From Symbiodinium natans (lineage: Eukaryota; Sar; Dinophyceae; Suessiales; Symbiodiniaceae): a DNA stretch of 30,172 nucleotides. Position 1 is the first letter of the stretch; each line of letters starts with the position of its first letter. The notes under the pieces are model-generated. The model was not told the DNA's origin. It saw only the letters and a program-made list of their open reading frames with translations, and ran no database searches. The stretch is from contig CAJNDS010000558.1 of the NCBI GenBank assembly GCA_905221605.1, forward strand, positions 907,659 through 937,830, in the 5' to 3' direction. Shown piece after piece: positions 19,728-26,940 of this stretch. A program made the translations under genes and the position numbers.

Positions 19728-22700
19728 CTATCCGTTGCGGTGCGCAACATCATCCGTGATTGCCAGGTTCCCCCTTTTTCGCCCCCCCCCCGTGTTTCGT
19801 GTGGTTTTGTTGGGTGCGAGGTTGCCAAGCGCCTTTTGCCTTCCGCTACTCCACGGCGGGTCATGCCTCGTCACGAACTCCTCGGTTTGGGCTTGCCACC
19901 AAAGACGATCTTGAGCTCGAATGTCCCAGTCTTGTCCCCCGACGGCGGCCACGGCTCGCTCAATGTCCGTGTGTGGGTTGAAGCGACTCGGATGTCGCAG
20001 CCCCCTGGGGTTGGCTTGTTCAGCCTTCCACCATTTTTGCCCCCGCCACAGGAGGATCTCTTTGGTGCAGCTCTCATGTTGTCTGGCGACATGTCCCCAT
20101 AGCCCCCATATGCGACGCAGTGCGTGGGTAGACCATCGCTGGACTTGGTGGTGGTGTACCTTGGCCCTGGCGTCTCGCAGCCCCCTTTGGTTCCAATCTA
20201 CCCAGGTTTCCCCCGCGCGTTTTCCAAGCCCTACTATTTTCCTGACGTAGTGGAGCTGACACGAGTTCGCAGCCTTCAGCAGCGTTTCGTGCGGTGGCCA
20301 CGCACTACATCCCCACAGTGCTGCAGGACGGAGGTACACCAGCATCAGCTTGAGTCTGGGTGGAAGTGGGGTTCGGGCAGTGAGCTCCTGGGCGTGGGCG
20401 TGGAAGGCTTTGCGGGCTCTCGTGTGCATTTCTGCTATCAGTAGGGTGACTTGGTTCTTGAACGCCACCGGCGAGCCGAGAATGTGGAAGGAACCTTCTT
20501 CCGGTTGCGGGTCAACCCACTCCCCCCCAATGCGAAAGCGTCCCGGTTGCTCCGCATTCGTGATGATGGCCGTCTTCTTCGGGTGGATGTGTAGGCCATC
20601 TTTCTTTAGCGTTTCCTCCACACTGGTGAGGCGTTTTTGGAAGTTCTCGGCGTCATGGTCCCAGACATAGGTGTCATCCATGAAGGCTCCTTCATTGTGT
20701 GGGCACGGGGGCCCAGCCCCCTGTCTTGTGGCTGGCAGGCGTGCTTGTTGGAGGGCTCGACCCATGAGTGCGGCGAACAAAACAGGCGAATCCGGTGCTC
20801 CTTGGCGTACTCCTGTGGTTTGGAGGACGATCACGATTTCCCCCCCGATGGCGACTTGTACGGTCTCCGCCTCAAGCAGGGCCATCCACGTCCTTGCTTC
20901 CCATGGTTGTCCCCCTCGATCGCCGACCCAGTGCGCCACCATGGCCCCCATGTTCTGCTGGTGTACGCTGTCAAACGCTTTGCGGACATCCAGTTTGGCT
21001 ATCCAGGTGGGCAGCTTCCATTCTACCCCCGTTCTGACAACTTTGCGGAGGACCATGATGAGCTCCTCAGCTTGTTTGCCCCTCCAAGCCCACTGAAACT
21101 TGGTGAGCGGCTCGAAGTGGTGGCTGCATCTCCCCAGCAAGAGCTGTGATAGCCACTTTAGTGTCGAGCTTGAGAGCGTGATGGGTCTTGTTTGCCCCCA
21201 CTCCGTCGGGAGCGTTACTTTGGGTAGCAGGATGGTGACCCCCTCTCCCATCTTGCCGTGGAGCTTGCCGGTGTAGAGCACGTCGTTGTAGAGGTAGAGG
21301 AGTCTCTCCCCCCAGACCCGGTCCTGTTGCATGGCTCGCAGCGCTTCCAGTGAAGTTCCGTCGACACCGGTGGCTTTTCGGCGCCCCCACGTGGCCATTG
21401 CTGCAACCAGTTCCTCTTCTTCGAATGGCTTCCAGGGGGTCCTTTTGCATCGATGTTCCAGAGCGCGTCGTAGCTCCCCAAAGGCTTTCTGGACTCGTTC
21501 TCGGGAAACTTTGGCGAATGTCCCCTCAAAGTGCTCGCGCAGTTCATCTTGCCAGCCTGGTCTACCCAGCAGGTGGTGCTCCCATTGTTTGTTTTGGCGT
21601 TGTTTCCCCAGCGCTCGCAGCTCTCCCCAGTTCATGTTGGCAGCTGCTTGCACTTTGCGCTGCAACCATGCCTTCCTTTCACGTTTGTGCGTGTTCCAGA
21701 CTTGCTTCCATAGGCTTCGCCGTTCGGCTTCCCCCGCGTGCTTGGCTCGATGTCGGAGGTGCTTCAGCTTGTCACTCTCTTGCCACGGTTCACCTCCTTG
21801 GGGGGCGGGCACGGTGATCGCTTTGGCCACCTCTGCAATGATGTGATGAGGATCCCCTCGGCGTTGTTCCCGTAGTGCTTCTTCGACTTGATCAAGATCT
21901 TTCAAGACGCGCGCACCCCATGTTGCCGTGAGTTTCGGCTTGTTCCGCACCGCGAAGTTTGTCTCTAGCATGACTGCGTCGTGGTCCGACTGTATGATGT
22001 CCCTCGTCCCCTCCATCACGTGCCCTTCCCCAGCTGGGAGTCTGCGCGTGGCAATGTAGTCCAGCCGCCGGGCTCGCATGGCCGTGTTGTATGGGTGGTA
22101 CGAGGGCTCGTCCATTGCTTGGTCAGGTAGTCGTAGTTCGTGCTCTTCCATCCAGCGGAGTAACGTTTCCCCTCGCCCCGTAGACGCCGCCGCCCCCATT
22201 TCCAATTCCCGGAAGGTCTCGTTGAGGTCGCCCCCCAGGATGACGCGCATCTCCGCTAAGGCTGTGCACGCTCCCCATCCCGTGAGGATACGCTCTGTCT
22301 GAGGGATCGTGGCATGGTGTGGAAGGTGTGCTGATAGGACCCCTACCATGGTGGGTTTGGTGTGCCCCTCATTGCTGCAGGGGGGTGTTGTGGTGGGTGT
22401 GTTGGTTGTTTGTGGCGGTGGTGTGGGTGTGTCCGTGGTTGTCGGAGCGTCAGGTGGTGCACGCTGTGCTGTTTTTCCCCCCCAAAGAACAACTGACAGC
22501 CCCCCTTCTAGGCTCTCGGCTTGTGTGTGACAATATTTGAGATTGTCATATGCGACCCCCTCTCCCCTCCACTCTGTGTCCATCTTCCCCATGACGAGAG
22601 TCCAATTTTCTGAGCTCTCGATGTGAATGCCAGGCTCGCAGATCACCTCTTGGAGGGTCACCACGTTCACTGTGGCAAGGTTTGCATGTGGGCCGCCCCC

Positions 22701-22832
22701 CCGACTGAGCGTGAGGAGGATGTCGAGAACTTTCTTGGCCCCGGCTCCTCCCACGTTCCAGGTGAGCATAGTCAGTGCTTGTTGGGTGGTCTTCCCCCCA
22801 CCTCGGGGGTGAAACTGGAGTGCTCTGTCCAT
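19728..22832 (-). CDS. ORF2: AP endonuclease - reverse transcriptase polyprotein
   Basis: Predicted to nick target DNA and prime reverse transcription of the element RNA on it. Endonuclease domain, about residues 20-290: LTWNVGG (N26), LQEV (E62), SAHLPHH (167-173), GGDLNE (D202, N204), LDYI (D258) and SDH (282-284), the usual APE order. Reverse transcriptase, about 480-790: LLPKVTLPTEWGQTRPITLS, motif A DVRKAFD (D615, D621), motif B GVRQGAPDSP, motif C FMDD (717-720) and motif E HILGSPVAF. The C-terminal region includes WGHVARQHESC; I see no RNase H. A Pro/Thr-rich insert (about 124-160) interrupts the endonuclease. The start is ATG, six bases after the ORF1 stop. All key residues are present, so it could be active. 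A run of 10 G near the C-terminus makes the last 15 or so residues less certain. Confidence 0.95.
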   Translation of the reverse strand: MDRALQFHPRGGGKTTQQALTMLTWNVGGAGAKKVLDILLTLSRGGGPHANLATVNVVTLQEVICEPGIHIESSENWTLVMGKMDTEWRGEGVAYDNLKYCHTQAESLEGGLSVVLWGGKTAQRAPPDAPTTTDTPTPPPQTTNTPTTTPPCSNEGHTKPTMVGVLSAHLPHHATIPQTERILTGWGACTALAEMRVILGGDLNETFRELEMGAAASTGRGETLLRWMEEHELRLPDQAMDEPSYHPYNTAMRARRLDYIATRRLPAGEGHVMEGTRDIIQSDHDAVMLETNFAVRNKPKLTATWGARVLKDLDQVEEALREQRRGDPHHIIAEVAKAITVPAPQGGEPWQESDKLKHLRHRAKHAGEAERRSLWKQVWNTHKRERKAWLQRKVQAAANMNWGELRALGKQRQNKQWEHHLLGRPGWQDELREHFEGTFAKVSRERVQKAFGELRRALEHRCKRTPWKPFEEEELVAAMATWGRRKATGVDGTSLEALRAMQQDRVWGERLLYLYNDVLYTGKLHGKMGEGVTILLPKVTLPTEWGQTRPITLSSSTLKWLSQLLLGRCSHHFEPLTKFQWAWRGKQAEELIMVLRKVVRTGVEWKLPTWIAKLDVRKAFDSVHQQNMGAMVAHWVGDRGGQPWEARTWMALLEAETVQVAIGGEIVIVLQTTGVRQGAPDSPVLFAALMGRALQQARLPATRQGAGPPCPHNEGAFMDDTYVWDHDAENFQKRLTSVEETLKKDGLHIHPKKTAIITNAEQPGRFRIGGEWVDPQPEEGSFHILGSPVAFKNQVTLLIAEMHTRARKAFHAHAQELTARTPLPPRLKLMLVYLRPAALWGCSAWPPHETLLKAANSCQLHYVRKIVGLGKRAGETWVDWNQRGLRDARAKVHHHQVQRWSTHALRRIWGLWGHVARQHESCTKEILLWRGQKWWKAEQANPRGLRHPSRFNPHTDIERAVAAVGGQDWDIRAQDRLWWQAQTEEFVTRHDPPWSSGRQKALGNLAPNKTTRNTGGGRKRGNLAITDDVAHRNG

Positions 22833-22838
22833 GGGCGA

Positions 22839-23876
22839 TCACTGAAGGGCCCCTCTGAGCCCCGACCCTTGCTGCTGGGTTCGCTCCACTGTGGCTCTGA
22901 GCGCTTTGGCCATCTCGTTGACGTCCACCCATCCCGGTCCTATCTTGTCTGCCCCTTCTTTCGGGGGGCTGACAGCTGACGAGATCCGGGCACCTCCGTA
23001 CCACACCGTGCCCGTAGCGAACTCCACCTCCAGGTCGTTGTGGCTGCCCCCCAGCTCTAGGATGCATCGCTTCACTTTGGCTGCCAGTCTTGCTCGTCGG
23101 CGACGTTCTGGTGGCTGGGAGATGGTGAGGTATGCGTAGCGAGGCTGCCCCGTGTCCTCCCTCACATGTCCCGTTTGGATTTTGGCATTGCGGACGATCT
23201 GGATGCGTTGGCGGTACTCTTCACCTCCTTCTCCGACTCGGGCCCCTTTGAGGGGAATGAGGGCAAACCCCCTCCGGATCCCAGGTACAAAGGCGTCCTG
23301 GTATTCGATGTCGACCTTGAGTTGGCGTAGGATCTGGGTGGCTTTCTCGATCACTTCGTTGGCGGGCGTGTTGTCCCCCCATCCTCCCATGATGAGCGCC
23401 GGCTTGCGGCCCCCGATCCCATCGTCGGTCGTCGGCACGCTTGTGGTGGATTGCCCCGGGTTGCACCCCGACGTCTCCAGCTTTTCAATGCGTTCCTCCA
23501 GGCTGCGTTGGTTGGCTTCCATCTTGTCTTCCAGGTAGCGCTGCCCCTCCACAACTTCCGCCATTTTTGCCCCTTGGTTGTCCTGCTTGTCGGTCAACTG
23601 TTTCAGCAGCGCCAGGGTGGTTTGGAGTTGTTTGGTGACCTCCGACTCCACGGTGGTGACTCTCTCCGCCATGTCTTTCTGCACTCCCCCAATGGCGTGC
23701 TGGAAGTCCTGTTTCATCGCCTCCTGGTGGGCTTTGAGCTCGGCTTTGAGGGCCCCCAGCGAGATGGCGTCCTCCACTTCCACCACTTCTGCCGCTTTGC
23801 GTTTGGCGGGCGAGCTGCCCTCACCTCCGCCCCCTCCTCCGTTCGCAGCTGTCGATGCTGCCCCCAACGTAGTCAT
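22839..23876 (-). CDS. ORF1: coiled-coil nucleic-acid-binding protein of the LINE
   Basis: Probably the RNA-packaging chaperone of the element, analogous to L1 ORF1p. I chose the ATG at 23876 (345 residues), directly after leader motif C; the frame is open further upstream but only with GTG. Residues 13-18 are Gly-rich, followed by KRK. About 37-135 is heptad-rich and charged, probably a trimerising or dimerising coiled coil. About 159-280 looks RRM-like, with ALIMGGWGDNTP, RRGFALIPLKGA and the basic PERRRRARLAAKVKR. The ORF ends in TGA (22841-22839). ORF2 begins six bases later in the same frame, so readthrough or reinitiation could couple them. The domain call is from composition and motif memory, not a search. 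Confidence 0.82.
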   Translation of the reverse strand: MTTLGAASTAANGGGGGGEGSSPAKRKAAEVVEVEDAISLGALKAELKAHQEAMKQDFQHAIGGVQKDMAERVTTVESEVTKQLQTTLALLKQLTDKQDNQGAKMAEVVEGQRYLEDKMEANQRSLEERIEKLETSGCNPGQSTTSVPTTDDGIGGRKPALIMGGWGDNTPANEVIEKATQILRQLKVDIEYQDAFVPGIRRGFALIPLKGARVGEGGEEYRQRIQIVRNAKIQTGHVREDTGQPRYAYLTISQPPERRRRARLAAKVKRCILELGGSHNDLEVEFATGTVWYGGARISSAVSPPKEGADKIGPGWVDVNEMAKALRATVERTQQQGSGLRGALQ

Positions 23877-23930
23877 GGTTTGCCTTCTCGGTGTCGCTGC
23901 CCAAGTCACGGTCTTTGAGGTCACAAAGTC
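23874..23930 (-). promoter_or_regulatory. Leader motif, copy C (before the ORF1 ATG)
   Basis: The sense strand carries GTGACCTCAAAGACCGTGAC, then GGCAGCGACACCGAGAAGGC and the ATG of ORF1 at 23876. It matches copy A at 27 of 41 positions over the first part and almost fully over the GGCAG(C/G)GACACCGAGAA part. One frame reads LCDLKDRDLGSDTE, comparable with ELQDRDTGRDTE of copy A. Confidence 0.7.
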
Positions 23931-24282
23931 CCTGGCGAGGAAGAGGTCGCGCAGGTGCGTTGCCCCCACGTACACCCCCTGTAGGCTCGCCGAGGCCCGT
24001 CGGGTAGCTGTGCACTAAGTCCCCCGCACGCCTCTGCGGTCCCCGAACTCACCGAAGGCCAGCAGCGGTTGCCCACGTGGATTGAAGACACCGCAATTGA
24101 CGAGGACGGCCCCCGCGATGAACACGCGTAGTTCTGCAAACGTGTAGTACAGCTCGTATGGCGGCGCAGACCGGGGCAAGGCTCAGACTGCCCCCCCCCT
24201 CTCTCACAACCCTCGCCTCTTTGGCTTGCTCTCTTTTGGTTGAGGTGGCCAGGCCTCGGGGTGCCACCTTGAGCACTCGTGG
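23877..24282 (-). other. 5' leader of the LINE with a small open frame
   Basis: No ATG occurs in the first 100 bases after the spliced-leader relict. Codons from 24182 down to the TAG at 24017-24015 encode a protein-like peptide (YELYYTFAELRVFIAG, then AVLVNCGVFNPRGQPLLAF) without a start codon. It resembles the hydrophobic LRVIGAIVAG segment at the 5' end of ORF3. A run of 9 G (24199-24191) lies upstream. A donor-like GTGAGT (in CTTCGGTGAGT) lies near 24050. Confidence 0.5.
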
Positions 24283-24299
24283 CTTGAGCCAAAATGGCT
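24283..24299 (-). other. Dinoflagellate spliced-leader relict at the LINE 5' end
   Basis: The minus strand reads AGCCATTTTGGCTCAAG, identical to the last 17 bases of the 22-nt dinoflagellate spliced leader, which is added to mRNA 5' ends by trans-splicing. The first five leader bases are missing; the preceding bases are GAGGGA microsatellite, and the initial AG of the match could belong to it. It lies in sense about 410 bp upstream of the ORF1 ATG. This is what re-integration of a trans-spliced transcript would leave. Confidence 0.85.
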
Positions 24300-24646
24300 C
24301 CCTCTCTCCCTCTCCCTCTCTCCCTCTCCCTCTCTCCCTCTCCCTCCCCTCTCCCTCTCTCCCTCTCCCTCTCCTCTCTCTCTCCTCTCCCCTCCCTCCC
24401 TCTCTCTCTCCCTCTCCCCTCTCCCCTCATCTCCCTCTCCTCTCCCTCCTCTCTCCTCTCCTCGTCCCCTCTCTCCTCCCCTCTCTCCCTCTCTCCCTCT
24501 CCCCCTCTCCCTCTCTCCTCTCCCCTCTCTCCCTCTCTCCCCTCTCTCCCTCTCTCCCTCTCTCCCTCCTCTCTCCCGCTCCCCTCTCCCTCCTCCCCCT
24601 CCCTCTCCCTCTCCCTCTCTCTCCTCTCCCTCTCTCTCTCTCTCTC

Positions 24647-24745
<99 letters not shown>

Positions 24746-24759
24746 ATCTCTCTCTCCCT
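24300..24759. repeat. (CCCTCT)n and (CT)n microsatellite
   Basis: Irregular CCCTCT/CCTCTC units to about 24627, then a nearly pure CT run of about 110 bp. It abuts the spliced-leader relict directly. Long open frames here are low-complexity artefacts. Confidence 0.96.
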
Positions 24760-25302
24760 GTGCACGACCAAGTGGCAGGGTTCGACGCTTCGAGCGGATC
24801 AAACCCGGGCAGGAGACCGAAGATGTCGAGCGTGCTGCCGCTCCAGTTGTGCTCCTGTCTTGGTACTTTAAGGCGTGCTCGGTCTTGGGTATCGGGCTTA
24901 GAGTTCGGGGCTCATGCCCAACCCCAACCCTCCGAGAATTGGTCTAAGGTGCTAAGGCTAGCAGCTTGTAGCGAGCAGAAACACGTATGGCACAAAGAGA
25001 ACATAGGGGCTTAGCAAACGCAAGCCGAGCGCCGAGCTTGTCTATCAAACTTGCACCGGGCCGGCGACGCAAGTGCCAGACAACACAGGTCCATGTCGAC
25101 TAACTATGCGATCATGGATGTTGGCATGGGTGAAAAGATGCACGCAAACGAACGTATCTAAGGACCTGGCATTTGCCAAGATCGTAACGTCGAAGACATG
25201 CGGCATGATAGTTTGTATAAGACCAGAAAAGGGCGAGACACAAAAACTATACTGCAAGAGCGGCAACCGCAAGCAGACGTGGCGGAGCTGCATTGCTTAT
25301 CT
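24760..25302. other. Unassigned unique sequence
   Basis: About 540 bp of complex sequence without a recognised gene. Open frames of 75-84 codons on both strands show no domain. Confidence 0.4.
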
Positions 25303-25571
25303 ATAAACCCTAAACCCGAAACCCTAAACCCTAAACCCTACACCCTAAACCCTAAACCCGAAACCCTAAAGCCTTGCGCCGACTGCTTGAGCTGGCCATT
25401 CGAGGCTGAGGGTTCGGCTTTGGGAGCTGCAGGTTTCGGGTTTCGGGGGTGCCAAGCAGGGAACCGAAGCCCTGGAAGAAGGGCCCCTGAACCCGAAACC
25501 CGAAACCCGAAACCCTAAACCCTAAACCCTAAACCCTAAACCCTAAACCCTGAACCCTGAACCCTGAACCC
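25303..25571 (-). repeat. Two CCCTAAA blocks with a unique spacer
   Basis: CCCTAAA/CCCGAAA units at about 25303-25372 and again at about 25489-25571, the latter ending in CCCTGAA units. Confidence 0.9.
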
Positions 25572-25670
25572 TTCAGTCAACATGTTGCATCCGGGGCCTC
25601 AGACTCCTCGAAGGCCAGTCCCACGAAGGTGGACAGGTGATTGAGGAGGTCATTGTAGTCTCGTACCTGG

Positions 25671-25740
25671 GTTAGGGTTTGGGGTTTTGGGGTTTTGGGG
25701 TTTTAGGGTTTAGGGTTTAGGCCCCCCCGCCCCCCCCCCC
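25671..25740 (+). repeat. TTTTGGGG/TTTAGGG block ending in poly-C
   Basis: A few TTTTGGGG units, then TTTAGGG, then C7-G-C11 (25722-25740). Confidence 0.88.
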
Positions 25741-25879
25741 GTGGGTGGCTTAAATAGGGTCTATTTGGAAGCTGGGACTCGGGTTTTCTTATAGCCATAC
25801 ACGTTTCCACGAGGGTACGCTGCTGTCACGTCAGTCGTACTATGGAGGCCTCAGGAACAAGAACCAGGTAGTTCCTCTT

Positions 25880-26940
25880 TTCTCTTCTCTTTTTCTCCTC
25901 AATCCTAAAGTCGAAGGCTCTCGGGAGGAGAAGAGAAGGGAGAGAAGGAGGGAAAGATAAGAGGAACACGATTTTCATGGGAAGAGCCAAGAAAAGAATA
26001 GAAGAGAGATAAAACAAGGCGCAAAGAAGATGGTACTATTCTTTATCTATCCTCTCTCCCTTATCTCTCCGTTCCCTCTGTCTTTTCGAAATGAGAAAAA
26101 CAAAAAGAAAGATGAAAAGAAGAAGGGTTAGGAAAAGACCCGAAGAGATAGGCCGAAAAGAGGGGTATGGTGAAGTACGGCAAAAGTCCACGCACAAGGA
26201 GTCACCTTCTGCTTACCCTTCCACTGCTTGATTTTACAAGCTCCTTTCTGGTGTTTTATCAGTTAAAATTAAAAGGAAACAGAAGGAGAGAAGGGAAAGG
26301 GAAGTGAGAGAGGAGAGACAACAAGGAGGCCATTTTAATTTCCTGTGAGTTATCAAAAGGAATGCAATATTATGGGAAGAGCAAAGGAAAAAAAGAGTGG
26401 AAGAGAAATTAAGACAGGAGAGGGAGGTGCAAAAATAAGGCAAAGAGAAGATGGTGCCGTTTTCATCTCACCTCTCGTTCTTATCTTCCTCTTCTCTGGT
26501 TCTTTTCCCTGTGAAATAAAAAAACAAAAGGAAGGACAATGAACATATAAAGGAACCCGTTTTCGATTTCCGTTTGGGCACAAGGAAAAAAACAGAGGCG
26601 ATAGGGCGAGAGGAGGGGTTTGCTGAAGCATGGGGAGGGTGTACGGGCAAGGGGCCAACTCCGCCCACTTCCCCCATCCATTGAAAGAGGAAAAGGAAGG
26701 GCCTCCATTCCCCTCTTATTCTTCCTTTCTTGCGTTTTTGTCGTTTAGAAGGGAACAGGAGAAGAGGAGGGAGAGAGAAGGAGAGAGGAGACATAAAAAG
26801 GGTTGCATTTTTAATGGGAAGAGCAAAGAAAAGACCAGAAGAGAGATGATGGGAGAAGAGGGGGAGACAAAACAAGGCGCACAGAAAATGGGCAGATAAG
26901 AAGAGAGGAAAGGGAATGACCAAGTACAATGAGAGTTCTT
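25880..26940. repeat. Diverged satellite monomers
   Basis: A marker beginning ATGGGAAGAGC and followed by an A/G-rich stretch with AAGGCGCA-like and AAGATGG-like sequence recurs at 25977, 26372 and 26814, spacings of 395 and 442 bp. The monomers are diverged from one another. The open frames through them are low complexity and probably not genes. Confidence 0.75.

Larger units (their letters stand above)
14068..24299 (-). mobile_element. Candidate composite retroelement with four ORFs, about 10.2 kb
   Basis: Boundaries are proposed from four facts: all coding signal here is on the minus strand; a spliced-leader relict marks the 5' end; GAGGGA-type microsatellite flanks both ends; and one leader motif recurs in three places within. 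No terminal direct or inverted repeats are seen, as expected for a non-LTR element. More than 5 kb of coding sequence downstream of a reverse transcriptase would be unusual for a LINE, so the unit may really be two related elements end to end, with the junction near 19.4-19.7 kb. Confidence 0.4.
19728..24299 (-). mobile_element. Non-LTR retrotransposon (LINE), apparently full length
   Basis: It comprises a leader with spliced-leader relict, ORF1 (345 codons) and ORF2 (1034 codons), both uninterrupted. The architecture (coiled-coil/RNA-binding ORF1, then AP-endonuclease and reverse transcriptase in ORF2) is that of L1-like non-LTR elements. Dinoflagellate genomes are known to carry many LINE-type elements. 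Clade not assigned. Confidence 0.88.

Noticed and set aside
22839-23975. ORF1 starting at 23975 (378 codons)
   Set aside because: That codon is GTG. The first ATG is at 23876, directly after the leader motif and in line with copy B before ORF4.
24040-24060. A spliced intron in the LINE leader from the GTGAGT at about 24050
   Set aside because: A donor-like hexamer alone is weak. I found no convincing acceptor that restores a frame, and dinoflagellate donors are often non-canonical.
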